This document shows, one piece after another, positions 16,586 through 24,835 of a stretch of 64,000 nucleotides of DNA. Origin of the DNA: a virus. How positions within the stretch are numbered: the stretch's first letter is position 1; every line of letters starts with the position of its first letter. A program made the translations under genes and the position numbers. The notes beneath the pieces were generated by a model. The model was not told where the DNA came from. It was given only the letters and a program-made list of their open reading frames with translations, and ran no database searches. Location of the stretch: positions 62,001 through 126,000 of IMG/VR virus record IMGVR_UViG_3300044712_000998. One strand, given 5' to 3'.

Positions 16586-16966
16586 TTAATGCGCGTGGAC
16601 CCCGAAGGCGCCACGGGTGATCTCCCGCAGTGTCTCCGTGATGTGGCGTGGTCCAGCCCTTCTCGCAGGCGCCCTGGGCTCCAAGAGCACAGGTATCACA
16701 GCCTGGGCCCCGCAGACCGCTCGGTACCACTGCAGAGCCTCCAGCGGCGAGAAACGCGCCGCGAAGAGGTACCTCCGGATCCGCATCACGGTGAGCCCGT
16801 GTCGATCGGCGAGAACATCGACCAGGTTGCCGTACTTGGTCCGCGGCGGGAACTTGACGCCGTTCTCCAGGTACAGGAAACGCCCGGTACGTAGGAGGTC
16901 CTCGGCGTCATGCCGGATCCGCTCCTGCACTGGGATCGACTCGATCAAGGCTCCACCGCGTCGCAT
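16586..16966 (-). CDS. Hypothetical basic protein, 126 aa
   Basis: ATG at 16966, within the end of the upstream gene. Arg-rich (about one residue in six), with a helix-turn-helix-like middle (LVDVLADRHGLTVMRIRRYL). DNA binding is plausible. It precedes the HNH gene by 18 bases. Confidence 0.6.
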   Translation of the reverse strand: MRRGGALIESIPVQERIRHDAEDLLRTGRFLYLENGVKFPPRTKYGNLVDVLADRHGLTVMRIRRYLFAARFSPLEALQWYRAVCGAQAVIPVLLEPRAPARRAGPRHITETLREITRGAFGVHAH

Positions 16967-17391
16967 GAGACCGACGATGACGAACTAACGACCGGGCCGC
17001 TAGCCGGGCTGGTCTCGGTAGCCGCCGGCTTCTCCTTGGCCTCCTCTTCCTTAGCGTCCTTGGCGACGTCGTCGAGCTCGGCGAAATCGAAGTTGGCCAT
17101 GACGTTGCGCAACGTGATGGCGCCGTCGGTTATGAGCTGGATGAACTCCCCGATCTGATCGGGAGTCAGTCCACGAACGGAGAGCAGCGGCGTCGGAGTC
17201 ACCTTGTTGTACGTCGTCGTGGCTTCCTGGGCACGCTTCAACTCGGCCAGCGTGTAGGCGTCCATGTTGACGAGGACCCCCTGCTTATCCGTCGCGATGA
17301 CATCGACGATGAGCTCGAAGGTTGAGCCGGTCAGAATCGTTGTTCTGGCAGCTTCGACCAGCCGGGAGGCGATTTTGGGTTGTTCGACCAT
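16945..17391 (-). CDS. Hypothetical protein, 148 aa
   Basis: ATG at 17391 after CAAGGAACCC, directly after a terminator, so transcription may start nearby or read through. Residues 15-60 are beta-rich, the centre helical, and the tail acidic then Ser-rich. No recognised family. Confidence 0.65.
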   Translation of the reverse strand: MVEQPKIASRLVEAARTTILTGSTFELIVDVIATDKQGVLVNMDAYTLAELKRAQEATTTYNKVTPTPLLSVRGLTPDQIGEFIQLITDGAITLRNVMANFDFAELDDVAKDAKEEEAKEKPAATETSPASGPVVSSSSSVSCDAVEP

Positions 17392-17400
17392 GGGTTCCTT

Positions 17401-17433
17401 GAAAAGAAAAAGCCGCTGGTGGTACCAGCGGCT
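17401..17433 (-). terminator. Rho-independent terminator
   Basis: A 9-bp perfect stem (AGCCGCTGG with CCAGCGGCT, loop TACCA) is followed on the minus strand by TTTTCTTTTC. This is the clearest intrinsic terminator of the window and ends the transcript carrying the 17457-18668 gene. Confidence 0.85.
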
Positions 17434-17456
17434 CGGTGAGAGATGAATCAGGCGAT

Positions 17457-18668
17457 CTACTTGGCGTCTAACTTGGTCCGCTCCTGCTGCAGCCAGATCA
17501 TCAGTTCCTTGGCTGCCTGGAGCACAGAACACTCCGGGTTCTGCGTCTTCAACTGGATCAGGAGATCGCGAGCTTCGGGAATCGCCTGCGCGGCTTCGTC
17601 GAGACGTCGGTTCATGGCGTCCCCGTCGACCGTGGCACCCTCAAGCGGGAGCTGCTGCGCGATGCCACTCAACAGGGTGTCCAACAGCTTGGCGCGCTCC
17701 TCCTTGGGGGTCCCGACGCAGAGCACGGTAGCCTGGATCTGTCGATGCATCTTGTCGTTGTCCAACAGCATCCTGAGGTACTCCAGGATGGTGATGGCGA
17801 GCTGGGTGACTTCGAGCGCCTCGAAGTTCAGGCCGTACTCGGGGTTCTTGTCGACCCAGGCTTCGCAGTGCTTGTCCAACCGGACAACCTGGATCCGGAC
17901 CAGCTTGATGGTGTCGCGAAGATCAGCCTCGGCATTCTTCTTAGCCTCAGCCGACGCCTTGTTGTACTTGGCGAGCTCTTCCTCCATGTTGGCGATGGCG
18001 CCAGCAATCTTGGGGATCTCGGCCTCGGTGAGGTGATCCGGCAGCTTGGGACCCTCGGCGAGCTCCTCGACCTCCTGCTTGGTGACCGTGAACGGAGGCG
18101 CCCACGGCAGCAGAACCGCCATGGCCCAGTCCCGGGTCCACAGCGTCTTGGACCCATCGGTCCCGATGTAGTGCATGCCGTCGTCGAAGCCGATGGCCTG
18201 GTAGAGCTCGCGACCCACCTTGGCGAAGGCGACGCGGAGGTCGCCGTCGATGTGGAACGCGGTGTTCTCCCAGAGGAAGTTCCCGGAGCTCCGGCTCAGC
18301 AGGGCCGCTGCGACGGCCTGGTGACCGAAGACCGCGGCGAAGATGTACCGCATCAGGTTGAGCTGGTCCTCGTCCCCGAGCGCCGAGAAGGCCTCGTTCA
18401 GCTTGGCCCATTTATCATCGGCACCCTTGGACTGCTTCGTGACGACCTTCTCGAAGACATTGCAGGCCGTATTGGCCAGGGCGTCATCGGCGAGCTCGGC
18501 GGGGTTCCTGGTGACCCGGTCCATCTGGATCAGCCAGTTCAGCAGCTGGGTGTGAGCCGCGGCTGCGGCCTGACCGGCGGAACCACCGAGCTTTTCGAGC
18601 TGCGCGAAAGCCTTATCCGAGTTGGACTTCAGCTTCTGCGCGTAGCGTTCGTTGATGTCGTCAGCCAT
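17457..18668 (-). CDS. Hypothetical protein, 403 aa
   Basis: ATG at 18668 with AGGGGACCTAC upstream. Almost wholly helical; a coiled-coil-like centre (EEELAKYNKASAEAKKNAEA) and many Ala/Leu. It is followed by a strong terminator. A scaffold or structural role is possible but nothing identifies it. The stop is TAG. Confidence 0.65.
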   Translation of the reverse strand: MADDINERYAQKLKSNSDKAFAQLEKLGGSAGQAAAAAHTQLLNWLIQMDRVTRNPAELADDALANTACNVFEKVVTKQSKGADDKWAKLNEAFSALGDEDQLNLMRYIFAAVFGHQAVAAALLSRSSGNFLWENTAFHIDGDLRVAFAKVGRELYQAIGFDDGMHYIGTDGSKTLWTRDWAMAVLLPWAPPFTVTKQEVEELAEGPKLPDHLTEAEIPKIAGAIANMEEELAKYNKASAEAKKNAEADLRDTIKLVRIQVVRLDKHCEAWVDKNPEYGLNFEALEVTQLAITILEYLRMLLDNDKMHRQIQATVLCVGTPKEERAKLLDTLLSGIAQQLPLEGATVDGDAMNRRLDEAAQAIPEARDLLIQLKTQNPECSVLQAAKELMIWLQQERTKLDAK

Positions 18669-18720
18669 GTAGGTCCCCTGGTCCGGAGGTTAGCGGTGGT
18701 GCCTGATATCGCAAGAGCCT

Positions 18721-19101
18721 CTACGAACGCGAAACATCCTGGATGTAGTGTGCGCTTTTCACGTTCACCCGGCCAGGCCTGATCATGTCGATGTCCTGCA
18801 TCCTGATCTCCAGCGTGGCCCGATCCGGGGCACTGATCGATGCCGGGGCACCCTGGTACTCCAGTACCCGCGGATTCGCGGCGTCAGAGAACGTGATCGC
18901 GTAGACCACGTCGGACTGATCGACACAGAACCACCGGTACTTGTGCTCCCCGAACATCGACCTGAGGAGATCATGCAGCGGCGCCTCGGGATCGAAGGAT
19001 TCCGTGAACGCGTTGCCGACGGTGACCGCCAGTGCAGCGCTCAGGTTCGCCTTGAGCCCGAGAACACGATGCGTCTTGTTCGATGTCACGATGACGTGCA
19101 C
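18721..19101 (-). CDS. Hypothetical protein, 126 aa
   Basis: GTG at 19101 overlapping the TAG of the RuvA-like gene. Alpha/beta protein beginning MHVIVTSNKTHRVLGLKANL. It follows the RuvAB genes in the same transcript, so a link to recombination is possible only by context. The stop is TAG. Confidence 0.6.
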   Translation of the reverse strand: MHVIVTSNKTHRVLGLKANLSAALAVTVGNAFTESFDPEAPLHDLLRSMFGEHKYRWFCVDQSDVVYAITFSDAANPRVLEYQGAPASISAPDRATLEIRMQDIDMIRPGRVNVKSAHYIQDVSRS

Positions 19102-19721
19102 TACTTCTTCTCCAGACCGCGAACCAGATTGAGGGTCTGTCCAACCAGTTTTTCAATCGTGATATCGGGAACCGCCTTGATGGTCTCCGCTATCAGATTG
19201 TCGACCTCGCGGCTCTCGATGCCGAGCTCGGCCAGAGCCGCCTGTGCCCGTACCGCCATGGTGGCCGACAGCGGTGGCACGTCGCCGCCATCGAAACGAT
19301 CGATGAGATCGCCGACCTTGTTGTTCAGGATCAGGCTGGCGAGCGTCTTCAGGCCGATCCCGGATCCACGAAGCAGCTCCCTGAGGACATCAGTCTTCTG
19401 GGCCCGGAACGCCGTAGCGATGTTGGGGCCTCCGCAAACCCGGACGATCCGGGCAGCGCTCCGCGGTCCGATACCATCAGTCTCCGCCACAGCTTCCGCC
19501 AGAAGCCGTTCATCGAGGCTGTCGAACCCAAACAGGACCTGGTAGTCCTCACGGAACACCTGCCAGGTGTGCATGAACACGCTCGGATCACCGACTTCCT
19601 GCTTCGGCTTGGTCACCGTGACGATCTCGAAACTGACCCCAGCGGGGATCTCTATGATGACGCGGACGTCCTGACCTATGCGATAGACGTTCGTCAGCCT
19701 CCCTGAGACAGATACGATCAT
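19101..19721 (-). CDS. ruvA: RuvA-like Holliday junction DNA-binding protein
   Basis: 206 aa, close to the ~200 of bacterial RuvA. The N-terminus is an OB-fold-like beta domain starting MIVSVSGRL. Residues 66-86 (FREDYQVLFGFDSLDERLLAE) match the conserved RuvA linker V.REDA..LYGF....ER, and are followed by the first helix-hairpin-helix (GIGPRSA, 93-99) and a second (GSGIGLKTLASLI). The C-terminus is the helical domain that would contact RuvB. RuvA tetramers bind four-way junctions. The RuvB-like gene overlaps it upstream by four bases, supporting a functional pair. Confidence 0.85.
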   Translation of the reverse strand: MIVSVSGRLTNVYRIGQDVRVIIEIPAGVSFEIVTVTKPKQEVGDPSVFMHTWQVFREDYQVLFGFDSLDERLLAEAVAETDGIGPRSAARIVRVCGGPNIATAFRAQKTDVLRELLRGSGIGLKTLASLILNNKVGDLIDRFDGGDVPPLSATMAVRAQAALAELGIESREVDNLIAETIKAVPDITIEKLVGQTLNLVRGLEKK

Positions 19722-20680
19722 GAAGCCTTCCTTTCGGCTGCAGCCAGGGCATCTATCCCGGCTTGTGTGATTGCGCGCCCAGCTGCGGCGCGCTCTATGT
19801 ACCCCTGTCTGAGCAACCAGGGCTCGTAGACCTCCTCGACAGTCGCGGTGGTTTCATCCAACGTGGCTGCCAGGGCCTTGAGCCCGATGTACCGCCTAGC
19901 TCGGTCCAGGACCTTGAGGTACTTGATCTCCTTGGCATCGAAGCTGCCGCGGAACCCGAGCCTGGTCAGCGTAAACGCCACGATGTCTGGGCTCAGCAGC
20001 GGTGTAGCTGCGACTGCCCGGTTACCGTCATCACGCCCGTAGGCGGAATCGATGCAGGCCTCGATCAGATTGACGGCACGCCTGGCGACGCCATGTGCAG
20101 CCCCCAGGAGCAACTGGATGGCCTCGTCGGGAATCAGGAACTTGGACTCGGAGACATGCCACTTGATGATCGCCGCCATGGCGTCGTCATCGTAGGGCTG
20201 CAGCGTGAAGCTGAGCCCGAAGCGACTCCGCAGGGGCCCATCGAGGGCACCCTCTCGGGTCGTCGCCCCGATGACGGTGAACTCGGGCAACCCGATCTCG
20301 ATGACATCGCGGTCCTCCTCGATCCTGACGTACAGCTTGCGGTCCTCCATCACGGTGAGGAGGTGTTCCCGGGCTGCTGGGATCAAGGCGTGGATCTCGT
20401 CGAGAAACAGGATGCTGCGAGCCTTCATCGTGCTGAGCACCGTGGTGAGCTCCTGCGGCTTCTCGATCGAGGAGCAGTTCACTGCTCTGACATCGGTACC
20501 GAGCTCAGCCGGCAGCACGGACAACGCCAACGTGGTCTTCCCGAGCCCAGCTGGACCCGTGAACAACGCGTGGGACAGAGCCCGCTCCTGCCGAAGAGCC
20601 GATCGGACCGCGATCTTCAGGTTGAAGACGGCGTCGCGTTGACCGTTGAACTCATCGAACCTCGTCGGTCGGGCGGGCAT
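19718..20680 (-). CDS. ruvB: RuvB-like Holliday junction branch migration ATPase
   Basis: 320 aa from the ATG at 20680 (CTGGAGATCCGAG upstream); bacterial RuvB is ~335-350. It has the family opening RPTRFDEFNGQ (residues 4-14), Walker A GPAGLGKT (42-49), Walker B LFLDEIHAL (91-99), the sensor and arginine-finger segment GATTREGALDGPLRSRFG (138-155) and the C-terminal winged helix ending RQGYIERAAAGRAIT. It would drive branch migration with RuvA. Complete RuvA and RuvB genes side by side are unusual in a phage. Confidence 0.9.
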   Translation of the reverse strand: MPARPTRFDEFNGQRDAVFNLKIAVRSALRQERALSHALFTGPAGLGKTTLALSVLPAELGTDVRAVNCSSIEKPQELTTVLSTMKARSILFLDEIHALIPAAREHLLTVMEDRKLYVRIEEDRDVIEIGLPEFTVIGATTREGALDGPLRSRFGLSFTLQPYDDDAMAAIIKWHVSESKFLIPDEAIQLLLGAAHGVARRAVNLIEACIDSAYGRDDGNRAVAATPLLSPDIVAFTLTRLGFRGSFDAKEIKYLKVLDRARRYIGLKALAATLDETTATVEEVYEPWLLRQGYIERAAAGRAITQAGIDALAAAERKAS

Positions 20681-21224
20681 CTCGGATCTCCAGGAGGGTG
20701 AGGATAGTGCGACTGCTGTCATCGCGTCGCTGATCGTACTCGCACAGGAAGTGCGCCGGGGAGTCATCGACGATGATCCCGAACTCGGTGAGGACATCGA
20801 TCAGCGGCTTGGCGCCACCAACCAGGTTGGCGAAGTCGAGCTCGCGATTCCTGCCAGAGTAGACTCGCTCAAGTTTCCAACGAGACCACGGTGCCCGGAG
20901 CCCGAACAACCTCGGCAACCGAAGCCTGACCTGGGCTATCCAGGCCTTCTTATCGGCGTGATGCACGGACCAATGGCTGTACGTAGTCTTGTTCTGCGAC
21001 GACACCAGCTTGGTAAACGTGGCCACGAACGGGAGCTCCAAGGGATCAGGCCGGCGCTGCGGGACCTCCGGAAACGGGCGGACGCGCGTCTCAGAGACGC
21101 GCGTCGCGGCGCAGCACTTCTTCACGGCGGCGATCAGGGCTCTGATGTCCTCGGCTCGGACTTCAGTTCCACAGACCGGGCACCGTGCCGTTAGCCCTTC
21201 AGGATCTCCGTGGTCCGTTCCCAT
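20652..21224 (-). CDS. RusA-like Holliday junction resolvase with Cys-rich N-terminus
   Basis: 190 aa. The C-terminal 120 residues resemble RusA: a beta segment with HHADKKAWIAQV, then RELDFANLVGGAKPLIDVL and FGIIVDDSPAH, where family members use acidic residues to bind metal and cut junctions. The first 45 residues add CPVCG and a CC pair, a probable zinc knuckle not found in short RusA. The only standard start is the ATG at 21224, 34 bases inside the upstream gene. The gene overlaps ruvB, giving a RusA-RuvB-RuvA operon. Confidence 0.75.
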   Translation of the reverse strand: MGTDHGDPEGLTARCPVCGTEVRAEDIRALIAAVKKCCAATRVSETRVRPFPEVPQRRPDPLELPFVATFTKLVSSQNKTTYSHWSVHHADKKAWIAQVRLRLPRLFGLRAPWSRWKLERVYSGRNRELDFANLVGGAKPLIDVLTEFGIIVDDSPAHFLCEYDQRRDDSSRTILTLLEIRDARPTDEVR

Positions 21225-21604
21225 ACCGCCGTCATGGAGTAGATCGTCGAGACGAACGCGGGACCGAGCTCGGGAACCGTGCGCAACGTAGCGAGCTCCA
21301 ACGCGATGACGGCACCATCAGCACCGGGGAGCACCAAGTAGGCCCCGTTGATGATGGCCACGGCATCCTGCTGGAGCTGGGAGTCACTACGCGTCTTGAG
21401 ATGCGTCATGACCCGCATGATGACCGGCCAACCCAGACCACCCAGGGACATCAGGATCGCTGTCGTCGCGATCACGAGGTCCCTGATCTTGGGGGTCCCG
21501 GGGACCTCCGCGATGTTCTCCAGGACGCCTCTGAAGTTGGCTTCCTGGTCGGCGAGGTTGACCCCCATCAGGTAGGTCAGAACGATGTCGTTCTTGTCGG
21601 CCAT
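21191..21604 (-). CDS. Hypothetical protein, 137 aa
   Basis: ATG at 21604. Helical, with a hydrophobic stretch (LVIATTAILMSLGGLGWPVI) that could be a membrane segment or a buried helix. Transcribed just before the RusA-RuvBA genes. No recognised family. Confidence 0.6.
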   Translation of the reverse strand: MADKNDIVLTYLMGVNLADQEANFRGVLENIAEVPGTPKIRDLVIATTAILMSLGGLGWPVIMRVMTHLKTRSDSQLQQDAVAIINGAYLVLPGADGAVIALELATLRTVPELGPAFVSTIYSMTAVWERTTEILKG

Positions 21605-21605
21605 G

Positions 21606-21920
21606 TCAGATCGGGCGGGTCAGCCGGAAGTCCTGCTCGTAAGCGGTGACCCCCGAGGTGCGATCGTTGGCGACCTTGAAGACCGGCCTGGGGCCGCCGC
21701 GGATCTCGAGGCCGTAGCCTGCGGCGTTGTCCTTGCACCACCCGTTCATGAAGTCGTTCTTGAGCTGAATCGACCGGATGTAGTGGAGGACCTGGCTCTC
21801 GTTGCCGGGCTTGCCGCCCTCGCCGGCCTGAACCGGGATCCGCAGCGTGGCCGTGAAGGTTCCCTCGCGGCCCGCCGTCGGGGCGTGCACTTCGAACGCG
21901 TACTGGGTGACGTCGGTCAT
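21606..21920 (-). CDS. Hypothetical protein, 104 aa
   Basis: ATG at 21920 after CGGAAGGACAAC. Beta-rich (YAFEVHAPTAGREGTFTATL) with a Gly-rich loop. No recognised family. Confidence 0.65.
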   Translation of the reverse strand: MTDVTQYAFEVHAPTAGREGTFTATLRIPVQAGEGGKPGNESQVLHYIRSIQLKNDFMNGWCKDNAAGYGLEIRGGPRPVFKVANDRTSGVTAYEQDFRLTRPI

Positions 21921-21941
21921 GTTGTCCTTCCGTAGTGGTTA

Positions 21942-21962
21942 GGCTCTGAATATGCAAGAGCC
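21942..21962 (-). terminator. Small hairpin between genes
   Basis: A 6-bp stem (GGCTCT with AGAGCC, 9-base loop) lies between two genes. A related sequence, GGCTCTTGC followed by ATAT and CTAACC, occurs near 18686-18718 upstream of another gene start. No U-tract is present. Confidence 0.3.
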
Positions 21963-21973
21963 ATATACAGATG

Positions 21974-22615
21974 TCAACCGTTATCGTCGATCGACATCAG
22001 CTTGGTTCCCGCCGGAAGTCGCCAGAGCTGCTGCTCCAGGGAGTCCAGGACAACGATCTCGCGCGTGATCAGGCGCCCGGCATCATCAGCCAGGGTGACC
22101 CGCTTCTTGACCAGTGGCGACGTGATGTGCGTGATGATCTCGAGGAGCTCATCGTTCCGGGCTGCCCGGTAGTCCTGGATGTGCTCGATGAGATCCTTGC
22201 CGTAGGTCAGCTTGAACTCCGGGAACGTGAACAGGCCCCGAGGGGTCGTCACGAACCGGATGTTGGCGTTGGTCACGATGACGTTGTGAGCCCACCACGC
22301 ATTGATCTGGGCCTCGTAGACCGGTTCGAAGTCCTCGAGATGCCAGACGTTGTCGGAGTTCACCAGGGCCGCCCAGCGCACCGCGTTACGGCAGTACGTC
22401 TTCCAGAGATCGCCACCGATGGCGTGGCAGGCCAGTCGAAGCTTGTCCTTGCTCGCCGGAGTCATGGCCCTGGCGACGTCGGCAATGAAGTCCTCGTCAC
22501 CGGGCTGAGCTGCGAACAGCGCTTGGACCAGTTCAGCTGAGATCTGCTCGGGCAGCTCGTACAACGGAGCCCCGTGGAGTTCGAGCTTACCATCTCGCAT
22601 TGCAATCGTTCCCAT
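21974..22615 (-). CDS. Hypothetical protein, 213 aa
   Basis: ATG at 22615, one base beyond the upstream TAA. Contains Trp/His-rich segments (AWWAHNVIVTNANIRFV) and a charged C-terminal half. No recognised family. Confidence 0.65.
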   Translation of the reverse strand: MGTIAMRDGKLELHGAPLYELPEQISAELVQALFAAQPGDEDFIADVARAMTPASKDKLRLACHAIGGDLWKTYCRNAVRWAALVNSDNVWHLEDFEPVYEAQINAWWAHNVIVTNANIRFVTTPRGLFTFPEFKLTYGKDLIEHIQDYRAARNDELLEIITHITSPLVKKRVTLADDAGRLITREIVVLDSLEQQLWRLPAGTKLMSIDDNG

Positions 22616-22616
22616 A

Positions 22617-23096
22617 TTAGTCCTCGCTGTTAGTGGTTTCCTCGGGGTCCTGGACCCCCTCGGGCTCATAGGATGACCCGCGTGAGGTAAAGTTTCCAGC
22701 CGCTTCCCGCTTCTTCGGGGTCTGGCCGTACGTGAGCAAGAATCTGGTTTCTTCGAGCCAATGTATCCTGGAGTTCGAAAGCCGATTCAGGAGCTCCAGG
22801 GTCTGCTGGTAGACGTAACTGAGGCGAGCGATCTCGGCAGACAACCACGCCGAACTGGCATCATCTGGAACGACGCGTTGGCAGTGCTCCAACTCGAACC
22901 GCGCCGCTACGATGACGACGTGGCGCCCGGTCCGGATCCGGCTCAGCACCTTGGCGGCCCGGAACCCATGATCCCGGACGCGTTCAAGCTCGGCGCGTAA
23001 CTCGGACTCCGCGCGGTCGACGTACTCGATCGTAGAACCGTCCGCGTTGGTCCAACGGATCGGGAACTTCTTGGGGACACGCCGCAGCCTTCCCAT
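22617..23096 (-). CDS. Hypothetical protein, 159 aa
   Basis: ATG at 23096. Basic N-terminus (MGRLRRVPKKFPIRW), helical centre with several Arg, and a disordered Glu/Thr-rich tail. No recognised family. Confidence 0.65.
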   Translation of the reverse strand: MGRLRRVPKKFPIRWTNADGSTIEYVDRAESELRAELERVRDHGFRAAKVLSRIRTGRHVVIVAARFELEHCQRVVPDDASSAWLSAEIARLSYVYQQTLELLNRLSNSRIHWLEETRFLLTYGQTPKKREAAGNFTSRGSSYEPEGVQDPEETTNSED

Positions 23097-23098
23097 GG

Positions 23099-23416
23099 TT
23101 ACCCGCCGATCTTCAGTTTATGTTCGATGCGCTGCTTCCCGACGGAAAGCTCGACTAGCGAGGCCTGCTCGAACACGACGCGCTTCCCATGGATCAAGGC
23201 GATGATGTCCTCAGCTCTGATCAGATTGGAGAGCGCTTCGACACCATCGGGGTCGTCGTCGTACTCGAAGACCCGCGGAGACGACCCACGGGTCGATGTG
23301 AACGCGAAGTACTTATCGGGCTCGGATTCCTGCAGGGGTCCGCATCCACCTCCGTACGTCATCGCAGCTACGGGGCCCCGGTACCTGCGATCGAGACGTA
23401 ACACAGCCTGTTTCAT
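23099..23416 (-). CDS. Hypothetical protein, 105 aa
   Basis: ATG at 23416 overlapping the upstream TGA. Beta-rich with two acidic patches (EYDDDPDG). No recognised family. Confidence 0.6.
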   Translation of the reverse strand: MKQAVLRLDRRYRGPVAAMTYGGGCGPLQESEPDKYFAFTSTRGSSPRVFEYDDDPDGVEALSNLIRAEDIIALIHGKRVVFEQASLVELSVGKQRIEHKLKIGG

Positions 23417-24048
23417 GCGGGGTCCCGCTGACGCCTGATCCCAAGCACCACGGGCTGCAGAGTCAACCCGGCCTGCTGCCGGACGACTACCTCTCGACGC
23501 GTCGACAAACAAGTCGGCAGCAGCGTGACCACGTTGACTCCGACTTTAGCTGTGGAACTCACGAACGGATCAGCGATGCGGAGTGTCCGCGCGGACAAAA
23601 TCCAATCGACCTGTTTCCGGGGGTCCGTGAACCGGAAGGTTTCGATGTACTCGCAAAACGGCGAGAGCAGGGCTGGATCGATACCCTGAATCGTGTGAAA
23701 CCATGGGTTCGTTCTGACATCGACACCGTCGAACAGTACCACGGGATCCGAGGTTCGATGCGTGGTAACCGCTACGGCCTGTCCGAGCCCGTGGCTGAAC
23801 AACTCGAACAGGGAGCGATCCATCCCCATCATGCAGTACGCCAGACCTGGGAAAAACCAGGCCCGGTCAGCGGTTAGCTGAGCCGGGCTTGGCGCAACCT
23901 CTTCACGGTGGATCGGTTTGAGGTCATCCAGTTTCTCGTGACCACGCGGGACATTCGATGGCCGAGCCAAGATGGCTTCAGCCTTGGCGGCCTCAACTGG
24001 GTTCAGGATCGCCGGTGGGCGTTCCATCCACGAGTGGTCTTCCGACAT
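23413..24048 (-). CDS. Hypothetical protein, 211 aa
   Basis: ATG at 24048 follows GGGAG by seven bases and lies 56 bases inside the upstream gene. No motif recognised; the centre has hydrophobic strands ending VVLFDGVDV. Confidence 0.6.
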   Translation of the reverse strand: MSEDHSWMERPPAILNPVEAAKAEAILARPSNVPRGHEKLDDLKPIHREEVAPSPAQLTADRAWFFPGLAYCMMGMDRSLFELFSHGLGQAVAVTTHRTSDPVVLFDGVDVRTNPWFHTIQGIDPALLSPFCEYIETFRFTDPRKQVDWILSARTLRIADPFVSSTAKVGVNVVTLLPTCLSTRREVVVRQQAGLTLQPVVLGIRRQRDPA

Positions 24049-24835
24049 CGACACGCTCCCGGTTCGGAGCAGCGATACAGCTCGCCGCGGTCCGATGACA
24101 GCTCGAACAGTAGTGGTCGTACCCAAAAGGGCAAGAGTACTGTTCTATGTTGTCCTCGGAAACCTTTTCCAGATCTAGCTCGAAGCGTTTTCTCAGGCGA
24201 AGTATGGCAACATTGTGCGTCTTGGTCTGCTTGTCGACCTGCCAGTCCTCGAAGTCGAGCTCATCGGTGGCGCCCGTCTTGGGGACCTTGAGGTACCCCC
24301 AGAACCGGAACCCGAGGAGGTCCTTGGGTTCGTGATCGTACTGGATCCGCCTGTTGTACCCGATCCGGTACGCCAAGAAGGCAAGCCAGTCCTCCGGGAA
24401 CTTCTTCCGGAGCCGGTGCCCAGCCGGGCTTCCAGCGAGACAATGCAGGGTCAGCAACTGGCCGCGCTTGTCCTCACGCCACGGAGCCGGCGTGGCCCCG
24501 TAGATCTCCATGGGAACCCATTCATCCCGGATCGGGTTCTCATAGGGCTGCAGGGCTCCCAGCTTGAGTTCAAAGCTGCGGGCTACGAGTTGCCAGGCCA
24601 ACACAGCGGCCCACCGCAGGTCGACAGGACGACCGCAGTACTGCACCAAGGTCTGGAAGATGTGCCCCGTTGGGACATCGCGTTCATCGATGATGTAGTG
24701 CAACGAAAGCGCGAGCCGTTGACACCTCGCGTAATCCCAGGGCTCCGGCGTGCCCTGCATGATGGCGCCGAGGACCGCTTTGACGCGGGCCTCGATGACC
24801 CCCAGCTTGATCTTCGGGATCGCCGGAACGGTCAT
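23993..24835 (-). CDS. Hypothetical protein with C-terminal Cys cluster, 280 aa
   Basis: ATG at 24835, overlapping the upstream stop as TGATG. Helical, Trp/Arg-rich body. Near residue 240 it has CPFGYDHYCSSCHRTAASC, a five-Cys cluster that could hold zinc or iron-sulfur. No family assigned. Confidence 0.65.
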   Translation of the reverse strand: MTVPAIPKIKLGVIEARVKAVLGAIMQGTPEPWDYARCQRLALSLHYIIDERDVPTGHIFQTLVQYCGRPVDLRWAAVLAWQLVARSFELKLGALQPYENPIRDEWVPMEIYGATPAPWREDKRGQLLTLHCLAGSPAGHRLRKKFPEDWLAFLAYRIGYNRRIQYDHEPKDLLGFRFWGYLKVPKTGATDELDFEDWQVDKQTKTHNVAILRLRKRFELDLEKVSEDNIEQYSCPFGYDHYCSSCHRTAASCIAAPNRERVDVGRPLVDGTPTGDPEPS

